A stretch of DNA of 64,000 bases from Labrys sp. WJW (GCF_001676615.1 NZ_LYXZ01000011.1:1-64000); one strand, 5' to 3'; positions 27,278 through 36,304 are shown, counted from the stretch's first letter. The notes: generated by a model from the letters alone, not told the origin. Made by a program: numbers and translations.

Positions 27278-28975
27278 ATGCAGAAAGGCTTTTGCTTCCT
27301 CCTTCTGGGCATTTTCGGCCTGGTGGGCGCCTTCATGCCGATGGCTGAGAGCGCGAGGGCAGGAGAAGGAGCTCGCGTCATGCTGGTGCTCGACGCTTCG
27401 GGCTCGATGTGGGGCAAGGTAGGCGCCATCACCAAGATCGAGGCGGCCCGCCAAACCGTGGGCACCATCCTGAAAGGCTGGCCTGCGGAGGATCAGCTCG
27501 GCTTGATCGTCTATGGCCACCGCCGCAAGGGCGACTGCAAGGACATCGAGATGCTCAAAACGGTCGGGCCCGTCGAGGAGCAGGCCTTCATGGCCATGGT
27601 CGGCGGCCTGTCGCCCAAGGGCCGCACGCCGATGACCGATGCCGTGCGAGCCGCCGCCGAAGCGATGAAGGGACAGGAGGGCCGGTCGACCATCATCCTG
27701 GTCTCCGATGGCGTCGAGACCTGTAACGCCGACCCCTGCGAGGTCGCCGCCGCCTTGAAGAAGGCCGATATCGACCTCGTCGTCGATACCGTCGGCTTCG
27801 ACATCAAGGATCCCGAAGCCAACCGGGAACTGCGCTGCATGGCGGAGGCGACCGGCGGCGTCGCCCTGCAGGCAGAGGATGCCGGCGAACTCACCAAGGC
27901 CATCCAACAGGCGGTGCACACGGCGCAAGGCAATCCGCCGCCGGCACCGGCTCCGCAACCCAAGGCCGAGCCGAAGGCGGATCCCAAGCCTGCCTGGAAC
28001 CTGACCGGCTATGCCCGGTTGGCGGCCAGCGACGACCCGCTCACCGACAATGTACAGTGGGAACTCGCCCGCCCGGCGCCGGAAGGCGCGGCGTCTGAAA
28101 CCGTGATGACGAGCTACAACGCCAACATCCATGAACAGGTCGCCCCGGGCGACTACATCCTGACGCTCACGGTGGGACAGGCCAGCGTGAAGGCTCCCAT
28201 CACCATCAAGGCCGGCGAGATGAACCGAGTCGACATGGCGTTGAATGCCGGCCGCCTTGGGCTGCGCGCCAAGCGGACCGCGACCGAAACGGCCCTGGAA
28301 AACGCGACCTGGACCGTCAAGGTCAAAGGCAGCAGCGACGACCTGTTCACCGCCTACGATGCCGAGACGTCCGTCATCCTGCCGGCGGGCGAATACAGCG
28401 TCACCCTCAAGCTCGGCACCTCCATTCAATCCCGCGACGTCGAGGTCGCACCGGCCGAAACGGTCCCCGTCGAGATCATTGCCGGCGTGGGCAAACTCAA
28501 AGGCAAAATTGTCTTCGTTTCCGGAGGCCCCGTTGCGAAAGATCCCCATGTGGAGATCCTCGCCGGCGCCACACCGATCGACGGTGAGTCGTTCCTGGTC
28601 GATGCCTATGACGGCGAGCCCGTTTTCGACATTGCTGCCGGTACCTATCGCGTTCATGTCCAGATCGACGGGGTGGATCGCGTCTTCCCCCTGGAGATCA
28701 AGGCCGGCGAGACGGTCACGGCTTCCTTCCCCCTCGATGCAGGCCTTGCCGCCCTCGATGCGCCGGGCGCGGACTCGGTGCGCATCACCAGTCCCGAAAC
28801 CGATATCTATGGCGAGGCGAAAGAAATCACCCGGCTCTACACGCTGCCGGCGAACTACGTCCTGCCTGCCGGCAAATACAAGATCAGTGCCTGGAAGGGC
28901 GATGTCAGCGTCGTCCAGGACGTCGACATCAAGGCAGGCATACGTAATGAGGTGAAGCTGGCCCTGCCGCAATGA
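27278..28975 (+). CDS. exported von Willebrand factor A protein with Ig-like repeats
   Basis: 565 aa. Signal peptide (MQKGFCFLLLGIFGLVGAF...ARA), then a VWA domain with a complete metal-ion-dependent adhesion site: DASGSMWGK (DxSxS), the Thr in KGRTPMTDA, and the Asp in LVSDGVETC. A Pro/Lys linker (PPPAPAPQPKAEPKADPKPA, about residues 220-240) leads to four tandem beta-rich repeats of roughly 80 residues, each ending in a variant of P-A-G-x-Y-x-V...V-x-I-K-A-G-E-x-x-x-V. These look like PEGA/carboxypeptidase-regulatory Ig-like modules. Start has GGAG six bases upstream. Periplasmic or surface binding protein; ligand unknown. Confidence 0.88.
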   Translation: MQKGFCFLLLGIFGLVGAFMPMAESARAGEGARVMLVLDASGSMWGKVGAITKIEAARQTVGTILKGWPAEDQLGLIVYGHRRKGDCKDIEMLKTVGPVEEQAFMAMVGGLSPKGRTPMTDAVRAAAEAMKGQEGRSTIILVSDGVETCNADPCEVAAALKKADIDLVVDTVGFDIKDPEANRELRCMAEATGGVALQAEDAGELTKAIQQAVHTAQGNPPPAPAPQPKAEPKADPKPAWNLTGYARLAASDDPLTDNVQWELARPAPEGAASETVMTSYNANIHEQVAPGDYILTLTVGQASVKAPITIKAGEMNRVDMALNAGRLGLRAKRTATETALENATWTVKVKGSSDDLFTAYDAETSVILPAGEYSVTLKLGTSIQSRDVEVAPAETVPVEIIAGVGKLKGKIVFVSGGPVAKDPHVEILAGATPIDGESFLVDAYDGEPVFDIAAGTYRVHVQIDGVDRVFPLEIKAGETVTASFPLDAGLAALDAPGADSVRITSPETDIYGEAKEITRLYTLPANYVLPAGKYKISAWKGDVSVVQDVDIKAGIRNEVKLALPQ

Positions 28976-28986
28976 TCGACTTCCGG

Positions 28987-29021
28987 GGCCGACTTCGCCC
29001 CCTTGCGGGACGAGGTCGGCC
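28987..29021 (+). terminator. hairpin after the VWA gene, possible terminator
   Basis: GGCCGAC at 28987 pairs with GTCGGCC at 29015, 12 bases after the stop. No T-run, so weak as an intrinsic terminator. Confidence 0.35.
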
Positions 29022-29070
29022 ATCGGCACCGTTGGAGCCTGCAGGCGCCCTGTCCCGAACGCGACGCATG

Positions 29071-29340
29071 TCAGGGAAACACCAGATACCGTCTCTTGAT
29101 GCCGCTGCGGGTGTCGGCCATCAGGAGATCGATGCTATCGACTTCGCCTTCGTGCCGAAGGCCGGCCACCACCGCGGTGACGGTCAAGCCCGGCCAGGCT
29201 CGCCGGACCGCCTGTCGAATCGCCTGCTCGACATCCAATTCCATGCGTGTCGGATCGGGCATGCTCCAATCCTCGAAGACGAGACCGAGTGTTCGCGCCA
29301 GCGTGATACGAAGCTGATCGTCGCTTGGAAGATCGGACAT
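29071..29340 (-). CDS. small hypothetical protein
   Basis: 89 aa, unrecognised. Reads MSDLPSDDQLRITLARTLGL, then ELDVEQAIRQAVRRAWPGLT, ending in an alternating basic segment (SGIKRRYLVFP). Soluble alpha/beta composition. Convergent with the VWA gene. No neighbour gives a hint of function. Confidence 0.5.
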   Translation of the reverse strand: MSDLPSDDQLRITLARTLGLVFEDWSMPDPTRMELDVEQAIRQAVRRAWPGLTVTAVVAGLRHEGEVDSIDLLMADTRSGIKRRYLVFP

Positions 29341-29529
29341 GCGAAAGGCCCCCGGTAACCGCAGTCCCCATCATGCGCTGTTCAGGCGGCAAATGAGAAG
29401 CGTCACGTCGCTTGGACTGGCCTACGGGCTCGGAAGCGCGGCCCGACCGGCTGCGTCCCTTCAGGATCGCCAGACGCCCTGGGGGCAATTATCACAGGAA
29501 GAGGCGTCTTTCTCCAGAGAGAGGCGAAA

Positions 29530-29865
29530 TCAAGCCGGCTTCGCCGCCAGTGCTGTAATCCAGTGATCGAGCCTTTCTTTCAGGACCCGTTCACGTACGA
29601 AGGCGACCTCCTCTTCCTCGAGTTCCTCAATGATCTCGAGGCTAAAGGCCCGCTCTCCATGTTTCTTCCAGGCGGACTGCAACGCCTGATTCAGGCTGAC
29701 GCCCTGGCCCAGGGTGAACCAGAGCCGGTTGCGGATTTTTGAGAGGTCCGGCGCCCGGCCGACCCAGCACTCCCCCGTCTCCGCACAGCGGACGGCATAG
29801 ATGCCGGCCGTAACCTTGCGCTTCTTGTAGGCGTCGACAACCGCCTTGCGATCTTCACGTTTCAT
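29530..29865 (-). CDS. GIY-YIG nuclease family protein
   Basis: 111 aa, about the length of stand-alone GIY-YIG proteins. The signature is AGIYAVRCAETGECWVGRA (GIY...YVG replaced by WVG), then LSKIRNRLWFTLGQG with the conserved Arg, and a downstream Glu in SLEIIEELEEEE. Start 29865 has GGAGG nine bases upstream. DNA-binding or nicking activity is plausible but such short family members are mostly uncharacterised. Confidence 0.8.
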   Translation of the reverse strand: MKREDRKAVVDAYKKRKVTAGIYAVRCAETGECWVGRAPDLSKIRNRLWFTLGQGVSLNQALQSAWKKHGERAFSLEIIEELEEEEVAFVRERVLKERLDHWITALAAKPA

Positions 29866-30069
29866 GGGCGGCCTCCTTCGGCCAAACCGGAATGACATAG
29901 CGCTTCGGCGGACAGCCTTAAACGAGATCCGTGCACTCGGCAATATTACCCGGGTATATTGACATGGAAAATTTCACCCGGATATAAAGGGAGCCGTTTC
30001 ATTCAGCCGGCTCGGCAGCGTACGCTCGCCTGCCCAGGCTGGACGCTTCCCGAATGCCGAGGAAAAATC

Positions 30070-30495
30070 ATGCCGCCTTTTCTCTCCCCCACGCAGGAGG
30101 CCGGGCGAGCCTTCGTGACTCGGGGCCTTGCCGGCCCCGTCACCATGCTCAATCTCCTGCGTTTTCGTGAAATCGCCGACTATTCGGCCTCACCGGATCT
30201 CGCCCCCGCCGCTCCGATCAGCGGCGAGGAAGCCTTCCAGCGCTATATCGTCCACACCCTGCCCTTCCTGTCCCGTAGTGGCGGCGAAGTTCAGTTTCTC
30301 GGGAGCGGCGGTGCCTTCCTGATCGGCCCCGAAACCGAACGTTGGGACCTGGTCATGCTGATCCGGCAGGCCTCGGTGCGGAGCTTCCTCGCTTTTGCCG
30401 ACGACCGGGACTATCTCGCCGGGCTCGGGCACCGCACCGCCGCCCTGGCCGATTCACGCCTGTTGCCGCTGACGCAACTGCCGATTCCCGCCTGA
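30070..30495 (+). CDS. DUF1330-like protein
   Basis: 141 aa, ferredoxin-like dimeric alpha/beta-barrel type. VTMLNLLRFREIADY near the N-terminus, GEEAFQRYI, WDLVMLIRQASVRSFLAFAD and DYLAGLGHRTAALADSRLLP are the usual DUF1330 landmarks. No catalytic residues are established for the family. Followed by the MATE gene 75 bases downstream on the same strand. Confidence 0.75.
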   Translation: MPPFLSPTQEAGRAFVTRGLAGPVTMLNLLRFREIADYSASPDLAPAAPISGEEAFQRYIVHTLPFLSRSGGEVQFLGSGGAFLIGPETERWDLVMLIRQASVRSFLAFADDRDYLAGLGHRTAALADSRLLPLTQLPIPA

Positions 30496-30569
30496 TTTTC
30501 ACCCGTCGATTTCCCGCGTGCACCTGGCGCTCCGCCGCCCGGATTGCACCCGCTTGCCCGGTATCCGCC

Positions 30570-31916
30570 ATGTCATCGTCTCCCGCCTCCTGCCCCCTAT
30601 GGCGTCTCTATCTCGGCATCCTCCTGCCGATGATGCTGACCAATGTCCTCCAGGCCGCCTCCAGCACGCTCGACGGCATCTGGATCGGCCAGTTGCTCGG
30701 CCTCCAGGCCATTGCCGCGGTATCAGCCTTCTTTCCGATCCTGTTCCTGGCGCTCTCGCTGGTGATCGGCCTGAGCAGCGGCGCCGCCGTGCTGATCGGC
30801 CAGGCTTGGGGAGCAGGCGATCGCCCGCGCGTTCGCTGCATCGCCGCCACTGCCACCGTGATGATGCTCGCCCTCAGCCTGCCGATCGCCCTGTCCGGCC
30901 ATTTCGCCATTCCCGGCCTGCTGCAGGCCCTCGGCACGCCCATGGCGATCCTGCCGGCGGCCATCGACTATGCGCGCCTGATGACAATGGGCTGTCCTGT
31001 GATCTTCCTGCTCTGGCTCGTCACCTCGATGAGCAGGGGTGTCGGCGATGCCGTCTCGCCACTCTTCGTGCTCCTCCTCGCAACGGCACTGTCTCTCGCC
31101 GCCACGCCGGCCCTGATCGAGGGCTGGGCGGGACTGCCTCGTCTCGGTGTCGCAAGCGCCGCCGTCTCCACCATCGGGGCCTATGCATTGTCGCTGCTCT
31201 GGCTTGCCTGGCACTGGCGTCGTCGCCGGCATCCGCTGGCGCCGTCGCTGTCCCTTGCCTTCGACATCTCGTTCGTGCCGGCCATCCTGCGCATCGGCTT
31301 GCCGACGGCCGGCCAGATGATGAGCCTGGCGGTGGCGGAACTGGTGCTGCTTGGCCTGGTAAACCGGCACGGCATCGGCGCAACCGCCAGCTACGGCGCG
31401 ATCAATCAGATCATGAGCTGGGTACAGTTCCCGGTGATGTCGCTGGGCATCACGGCGACGGTCCTGGCCTCCCACGCCATCGGCGCTGGCAGGCCAGGCG
31501 CCGTCGGGCCTATCCTGGCCACGGGGCTGCGTCTGAACCTGGTTACGACGGGCGCCTTCGTGACGGCTGCCTATCTGATTGCCCCGGTGGCCATCGGCCT
31601 GTTCATCACGGATACTGCCACGGCTCTTGCCGCGGTGGACCTGCTGCGCATCGTGCTGTGGAGCGTGGTGCTCGCCGGCTGGTCAGCGGTGCTGAGCGGG
31701 GTCATGCGGGCGGATGGTACGGTCCTGGTGCCGACGGGGTTGTTCGTGGCCGCTATCGCCCTGGTCGAGGTGCCGCTGGCCTGCCTACTCGACGCGAAGC
31801 TCGGCCTGTCCGGTATCTGGATCGGCTATGCGGCCGGGTTCGCCGCGAATCTGTTGTTTCAGGCCTGCTATTACAGCCTGGTCTGGTCGAAGAGGCCGGT
31901 GCGGCTATTGACCTGA
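30570..31916 (+). CDS. MATE-family efflux transporter
   Basis: 448 aa with twelve hydrophobic spans in two MatE repeats. First repeat: PLWRLYLGILLPMMLTNVLQ, TLDGIWIGQLLGLQAIAAVS, GLSSGAAVLIGQAWGAGD. Second repeat begins about residue 230 with AILRIGLPTAGQMMSLAVAE and GATASYGAINQIMSW. Na+- or H+-driven multidrug/toxin extruder in the inner membrane. ATG 30570 gives a family-standard N-terminus. Confidence 0.93.
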   Translation: MSSSPASCPLWRLYLGILLPMMLTNVLQAASSTLDGIWIGQLLGLQAIAAVSAFFPILFLALSLVIGLSSGAAVLIGQAWGAGDRPRVRCIAATATVMMLALSLPIALSGHFAIPGLLQALGTPMAILPAAIDYARLMTMGCPVIFLLWLVTSMSRGVGDAVSPLFVLLLATALSLAATPALIEGWAGLPRLGVASAAVSTIGAYALSLLWLAWHWRRRRHPLAPSLSLAFDISFVPAILRIGLPTAGQMMSLAVAELVLLGLVNRHGIGATASYGAINQIMSWVQFPVMSLGITATVLASHAIGAGRPGAVGPILATGLRLNLVTTGAFVTAAYLIAPVAIGLFITDTATALAAVDLLRIVLWSVVLAGWSAVLSGVMRADGTVLVPTGLFVAAIALVEVPLACLLDAKLGLSGIWIGYAAGFAANLLFQACYYSLVWSKRPVRLLT

Positions 31917-31927
31917 GGGGCCGGAAA

Positions 31928-32872
31928 TCAGGCCGGATGGGCCATCTTGCCGTCCGGCCGGAAGCGCGCATTCAACAGATCGCCGATCTGCCTCCGCGCT
32001 TGTATGGCCTCCGGCAGCGGCAGCAGCATCCAGGCATGCACCATGCCGGCCTGCTCGAGGAGTTCGACGGGCTGTCCCGCCGCCTCCAGGCGCTGCACCA
32101 ACCTGTGGGCCTCGGGATTGAGAAGATCGGCCGTGCCGGTCATGATGGCGACCGGCGCCAGCCCCCGCATTTCGCCATAGAGCGGACTGATGCCGGGATC
32201 GTCCAGCGGCAGGTCACCGGCATAGAGGCGCGCCGCCGCCCGGGCTGCCTCCGGCGTGATCACGGGGTCATGCGGCCGATGGGCCAGCGTCGCCGGGTCG
32301 TCCATGGTGAGGTCGAGCCAAGGTGAGAGCAGGACGACCTGGCCAGGCTGGGGGTGACCGGCCGCGACCAGGGCCTGGGCCAGTGCAAGTGCCAGTCCGC
32401 CTCCGGCCGAATCGCCCATCACCGCCACACGCTCCGGTGCAACGCGGGCGCATAGATCGGTGTAGTGCGCCAGCGCGCTCGCCAGCACGTCGCGGTGATC
32501 GTTTTCCGGAGCCAGAGGATAGAAAGGCACCGTGACGCTGCAACCGGTACGGCGGATCAGATCTTCGAGGAAGCGCCAATGCAGGAAGCTGATCGCGAAC
32601 GAATAGGCGCCGCCATGCAAATAGATGAGATGGAAGGGCGCTGTCCCGCCATCCCGGGGTCCGAGGTGGAATACGCGGTCACCATGCACGATTTCCTGCC
32701 GGATCTCGCAGAGATTGCGCAAACGGGCGGACGGCAACGCGGGGCCGGTCCGACGGCTCAGGCGGATCAAAGCCTTCAGAAAAGGCGGCCTCGCCCACTC
32801 CTTGACCCTGAGCAGGCGAAACAGGCCGTGGAGCGAGCGCGCGGCGAGGCTGCTTTCGGCGGCTTCCGCCAT
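31928..32872 (-). CDS. alpha/beta hydrolase, hormone-sensitive-lipase (esterase) family
   Basis: 314 aa. Oxyanion motif HGG in IYLHGGAYSF, catalytic Ser in GDSAGGGLAL, Asp in MTGTADLLNPEA, His in GMVHAWMLLP. This is the HSL/family IV esterase pattern. Preferred start 32872; the frame extends to 33079 but that part overlaps the small membrane gene. Hydrolyses small acyl esters; physiological substrate unknown. Confidence 0.9.
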   Translation of the reverse strand: MAEAAESSLAARSLHGLFRLLRVKEWARPPFLKALIRLSRRTGPALPSARLRNLCEIRQEIVHGDRVFHLGPRDGGTAPFHLIYLHGGAYSFAISFLHWRFLEDLIRRTGCSVTVPFYPLAPENDHRDVLASALAHYTDLCARVAPERVAVMGDSAGGGLALALAQALVAAGHPQPGQVVLLSPWLDLTMDDPATLAHRPHDPVITPEAARAAARLYAGDLPLDDPGISPLYGEMRGLAPVAIMTGTADLLNPEAHRLVQRLEAAGQPVELLEQAGMVHAWMLLPLPEAIQARRQIGDLLNARFRPDGKMAHPA

Positions 32873-32906
32873 CCTGCCGCCGGATGGCGGTTCAGGACCT
32901 TTCGCC

Positions 32907-33164
32907 TTAGGAGCCGGCGCCTTCACGCTTGAAGATCGGCTCGACCCGGCTGGCCTGCCTGAGGAAGACGAAAATGGCATAGAGGGCGATGAGGCCGAAC
33001 ACGCCTTGCAGAATGACCTCGGCCGTGGACCCAAGCTGGAAAAATCCCGCCAACGCCCAGCCGGAAGCCCAGGCCGCACCGAGCAACTCGGTGCCGATCA
33101 GAATGGCAACCGAGCAAATGGTGATCAGGCTGGTCCAATTGATGGATCTGTCAGAGCTGGACAA
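32907..33164 (-). CDS. small membrane protein
   Basis: 85 aa with two hydrophobic spans (LITICSVAILIGTELLGAAW; VILQGVFGLIALYAIFVFL) and a basic C-terminus (RQASRVEPIFKREGAGS). Similar small two-span proteins are common in Rhizobiales but unnamed. Precedes the esterase gene by 34 bases on the same strand. Confidence 0.65.
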   Translation of the reverse strand: MSSSDRSINWTSLITICSVAILIGTELLGAAWASGWALAGFFQLGSTAEVILQGVFGLIALYAIFVFLRQASRVEPIFKREGAGS

Positions 33165-33383
33165 AGGCGGCTTCCTGGCGGCTTCCGTGAACGTCGTCTC
33201 TTGCCTCTATACCATCGCGCCGCGCTTTGCTACGCCCCTTGTGGAATGAAGCACGCTGGAGCGCATCGGCACTCTTGCGCTAACGCCTTGTTTTCAGGTG
33301 CCTTTGCGATTCCCGGCGGATCGCAGGGCGCGTGAGATGACAAATCGTCCATATAAGTCTTCGCTTGGAAAGCCCCCTGCTCC

Positions 33384-34970
33384 ATGGAACCCCCCGTTTT
33401 CGGTCACGCTGCCGTCGCCACGCCCCATCATCCGGCCAGCGAGACCGGCCAGCGCATCCTGATCCAGGGCGGCAACGCCATCGAGGCGATGATCGCCATG
33501 GCGGCCACCATCGCAGTCACCTATCCGCATATGAATGGCATTGGCGGTGACGGCTTCTGGCTGGTGGCCGACAGGAGCCGCCGCGTCCGGACGATCCAGG
33601 CCTGCGGCCCTGCCGGTAGCCGGGCCTCGATCTCGGCTCTGCGCGATCTCGGCTATGACGAAGTGCCATCTCGCGGTGTCCTTTCCAGCCTGACCGTTCC
33701 CGGAGCAGTAGGCGGCTGGCAGATCGCTGCCGAGATGGCCAGGGCCTTCGGCGGCCGGCTGCCCATCGGCGTGTTGCTGGAAGACGCCATCCGTCATGCC
33801 CGCGACGGCATCGCCGTTTCGGCCTCGCAAGCCCGCGTCGAAGCGGCCGACATCGATGAACTCAGGGCCGTGCCGGGCTTCGCCGCCCATTTCATGCCAT
33901 CCGGCGAAGTCCCCAAGGCCGACGACCGCCTCCTTCAGCCGGCCCTCGCGGGTCTGCTGGAGCAGCTTGCCCATGCCGGGCTCGACGATTTCTATCGTGG
34001 CGACGCGGCCCGTGAGATCGCCGCCGATCTCGACCGCGCCGGCGCCCTCGTCACGCGGGAGGATTTCCGGCGCTATGAAGCACGGCTGCGCGAGCCGCTG
34101 AGCCTCGCCCTGCCGGGGGTCACGCTCCATAGCCTGCCGCCGCCGTCGCAAGGCCTGTCCACCCTGGTCATCCTCGGCCTCGCCGAACGCCTCGGCCTCA
34201 AACGGGCGGGCGGCTTTGAACACCTCCATGGCCTGATCGAGGCGGCCAAACGGGCATCGGCCATCGGCCATCGCGAGATCACAGATCCTGCCGTAATGGG
34301 TGCAGATCCGGGTGCCTTCCTCACCCCTGCCTTCCTGGAGCGCGAAGCCGCTGCGATCTCGATGGCACGTGCCGCCCCTTCCCCGCTGCCGGGCGCCAAG
34401 GGTGACACCGTCTGGATGGGCGCGATCGACCAGGAAGGCCTTGCCGTCAGCTACATTCAATCGATCTATTGGGACTACGGCTCGGGCCTGGTCCTGCCGA
34501 AGACCGGCCTGCTGATGCAGAATCGTGGCCGGGCCTTTTCGCTCGACGCCCGCTCCCCCCGCGCTTTGGCCCCCGGGCGCCTGCCCTTCCACACCCTGGC
34601 CCCGGCCATGGCCCTGTTTGCCGACGGACGGGTGATGCCTTTCGGAACCATGGGCGGCGAGGCCCAGCCGCAGATCCTGGCGCAATTGTTCTCGCGCTAT
34701 CGCCTGGGCGAAGGCCTCGCTGCTGCCGTCGATGCTCCTCGTTTCGTCCTCGCTCGCGACGAGAAGATCCAGAAATCCGTACTTCAGCTGGAAGACAGAT
34801 TCGACGAAAGCCTCCTCAACGCGCTCGACCGCGCCGGTCATCCCATCGACATCGGCCGGCCCTATGCAGACAGCTTCGGTCATGCCGGCGCGCTCGTCCG
34901 TCACATCAGGGACGGACGCATCGAGGCCGTGCACGACCCGCGTGCCGACGGCGGTGCACTTGGGCTCTAG
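33384..34970 (+). CDS. gamma-glutamyltransferase family protein
   Basis: 528 aa Ntn-hydrolase precursor. Starts near AAVATPHHPASETG and ILIQGGNAIEAMIAMAATIA (typical GGT large subunit), NGIGGDGFW, SLTVPGAVGGW, SLPPPSQGL. The cleavage/nucleophile Thr is expected in KGDTVWMGAIDQEG, where GDT replaces the usual GTT/GTS-H. The small subunit has LMQNRGRAFSLD and MPFGTMGGEAQPQ. No signal peptide, so probably cytoplasmic; members include cephalosporin acylase-like and uncharacterised amidases. Its TAG stop is the first triplet of a repeat. Confidence 0.88.
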   Translation: MEPPVFGHAAVATPHHPASETGQRILIQGGNAIEAMIAMAATIAVTYPHMNGIGGDGFWLVADRSRRVRTIQACGPAGSRASISALRDLGYDEVPSRGVLSSLTVPGAVGGWQIAAEMARAFGGRLPIGVLLEDAIRHARDGIAVSASQARVEAADIDELRAVPGFAAHFMPSGEVPKADDRLLQPALAGLLEQLAHAGLDDFYRGDAAREIAADLDRAGALVTREDFRRYEARLREPLSLALPGVTLHSLPPPSQGLSTLVILGLAERLGLKRAGGFEHLHGLIEAAKRASAIGHREITDPAVMGADPGAFLTPAFLEREAAAISMARAAPSPLPGAKGDTVWMGAIDQEGLAVSYIQSIYWDYGSGLVLPKTGLLMQNRGRAFSLDARSPRALAPGRLPFHTLAPAMALFADGRVMPFGTMGGEAQPQILAQLFSRYRLGEGLAAAVDAPRFVLARDEKIQKSVLQLEDRFDESLLNALDRAGHPIDIGRPYADSFGHAGALVRHIRDGRIEAVHDPRADGGALGL

Positions 34971-35075
34971 TTCATCGAGCCGAAGGGGGACATTGGCCTT
35001 TTAATAAAAGGGTCTTGGAAACAACACATTACGGCATCGACCTTACCTCCGGGATCAAGTTCGATGCTGCAGAGC
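34968..35075 (+). repeat. degenerate copy of repeat subfamily B (B2)
   Basis: Starts at the TAG stop of the previous gene (TAGTTCATCGAGCCGAA), retains ACAACACATTACGGCATCGA in the middle and TTCGATGCTGCAGAGC at the end. Aligns along its length with the intact copy at 48871. Forms the leader of the next gene. Confidence 0.6.
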
Positions 35076-35095
35076 AGGTTTATGGACGTTTGAGA

Positions 35096-35800
35096 ATGGC
35101 GACACGCTACGCGATCTATTATGTGCCCGCTGCAGATACGGCCCTCTGGCGCTTCGGCAGCGAAGTCCTGGGCTACGATGCCTTCACCGGCCGGGATGTG
35201 CCGCAATGGCATCCTGCCCTTACCCCTGCTTCCGCCTGGCACGAGATGACTGCAGATCCCCGGCTCTATGGTTTTCATGCCACCTTGAAGGCCCCCTTCC
35301 GCGCTGCCGAGGGCGTGGACGAGGCGGCTCTTGCATCGGAGCTCGTCGCCTTCGCCAAGACCCATCGGCCCGTCGATCTCGGCGCCTGGGTCATCCGGCC
35401 GATTCCCTCCTCGCGCGATGGCCGCGCCTTTCTCGCCATGGTGCCGGCAGAACCGCCGGCTGAGCTGGCCGCCATCGAGGCCAGTATCGTCAGGCATTTC
35501 GACAGGCTGCGCGCGCCGCTCACGCCCGCCGAAATCGCTCGCCGCAACCCGGACCGCCTGAGCGAGCGCCAGCGCAGCTACCTCCATGCCCATGGCTACC
35601 CGCATGTGCTCGAAGAATTCCGCTTCCACATGACGCTGTCGGGCGCCATCGAGAATGCCGCGGCCATCGGCGAATGCCTGGACGCCCGGGCCAAGGAGCT
35701 GGAGGTCGCCCGTCACCTTCGCATCGACCGCCTCGGCCTGTTTCGCCAAGAGGATGGCGGGCGTTTCCAGGTGATCGACGTCGCCATGCTCCAGGGCTAG
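35096..35800 (+). CDS. DUF1045 / 2H-phosphoesterase-like protein (phosphonate-associated type)
   Basis: 234 aa. Two H-x-T motifs of the 2H phosphoesterase fold: YGFHATLKAPF near residue 60 and FRFHMTLSG near residue 185. N-terminus RYAIYYVPAADTALWRFGSEV followed by LGYD and WHEMTADPRLYGFHAT match the DUF1045 family often found in phosphonate (phn) operons. No phn gene is in the window, so it is an orphan here. The TAG stop coincides with the start of a repeat element. Confidence 0.88.
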   Translation: MATRYAIYYVPAADTALWRFGSEVLGYDAFTGRDVPQWHPALTPASAWHEMTADPRLYGFHATLKAPFRAAEGVDEAALASELVAFAKTHRPVDLGAWVIRPIPSSRDGRAFLAMVPAEPPAELAAIEASIVRHFDRLRAPLTPAEIARRNPDRLSERQRSYLHAHGYPHVLEEFRFHMTLSGAIENAAAIGECLDARAKELEVARHLRIDRLGLFRQEDGGRFQVIDVAMLQG

Positions 35801-35900
35801 AGCGTTTTCCAGAAAAGTTGATAGACTTTTCGATTAAGAAAACGCGTCAAAACAAAGAGATAGAGCAAAGTGCGATTCAGAGAAATCGCACTTTGCTCTA
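35798..35900 (-). repeat. two-hairpin TA element, copy A7 (intact)
   Basis: 103 bases, TAGAGCGTTTTCC...TTTGCTCTA, inverse orientation. Hairpins AGCGTTTTC...GAAAACGC and TAGAGCAAAGTGCGATT...AATCGCACTTTGCTCTA. Very close to the copy inside the lipoprotein gene at 53303. Its first TAG is the stop codon of the DUF1045 gene. Confidence 0.92.
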
Positions 35901-35926
35901 ACGGAGGCGGCTTTCCCGCGATGGAA

Positions 35927-36301
35927 TCAGGCCGCGTCCGCCCTCTCGGCGGCATGCGGCTTGCCATAAAGGTTGATATTGGCATCCCCCCAGGCTTTCA
36001 GCGCCAGCAGGACCGGCTCCATGCTGCGGCCCAGCGGCGAGAGGCTGTATTCCACCTTGGGTGGCACCTGCGCATAGACCTTGCGCTCGATCAGTGCATC
36101 CTCCTCCAGTTCACGCAACTGGTTGGTCAGCATGCGCGGCGTGACATTGGCGATATGGCGCCGGATCTCGCTGAAGCGCAGCGTGCCCGAGAGCAGATGG
36201 AACAGGATGATCGACTTCCATTTGCCGTCGATCAGGCCGATGGCGGCCTCGACCGAACAACCCGGCGTGCAGTCGAACCGCGAATGGCGCGCTTTGGCCA
36301 T
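35927..36301 (-). CDS. HxlR-family transcriptional regulator
   Basis: 124 aa winged-helix repressor/activator. CTPGCSVEAAIGLIDGKWKS carries two Cys (residues about 11 and 15) before the conserved GKWK motif, then RFSEIRRHIANVTPRMLTNQ and LIERKVYAQVPPKVEYSLSP. Redox/electrophile-sensing HxlR members (QorR, HypR, YodB) use an N-terminal Cys, which fits its divergent partner, a quinone-oxidoreductase-like gene. ATG 36301; longer starts are excluded by the palindrome and divergent promoter. Confidence 0.93.
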   Translation of the reverse strand: MAKARHSRFDCTPGCSVEAAIGLIDGKWKSIILFHLLSGTLRFSEIRRHIANVTPRMLTNQLRELEEDALIERKVYAQVPPKVEYSLSPLGRSMEPVLLALKAWGDANINLYGKPHAAERADAA

Positions 36302-36304
36302 GAC

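Noticed and set aside
27182..29029. 615-codon minus-strand frame opposite the VWA gene
   Set aside because: Antisense of a clear VWA protein; composition is the typical GC-rich shadow with no domain.
33294..34934. 546-codon minus-strand frame opposite the gamma-glutamyltransferase-like gene
   Set aside because: Antisense frame without domain features; the plus strand has the Ntn-hydrolase signature.
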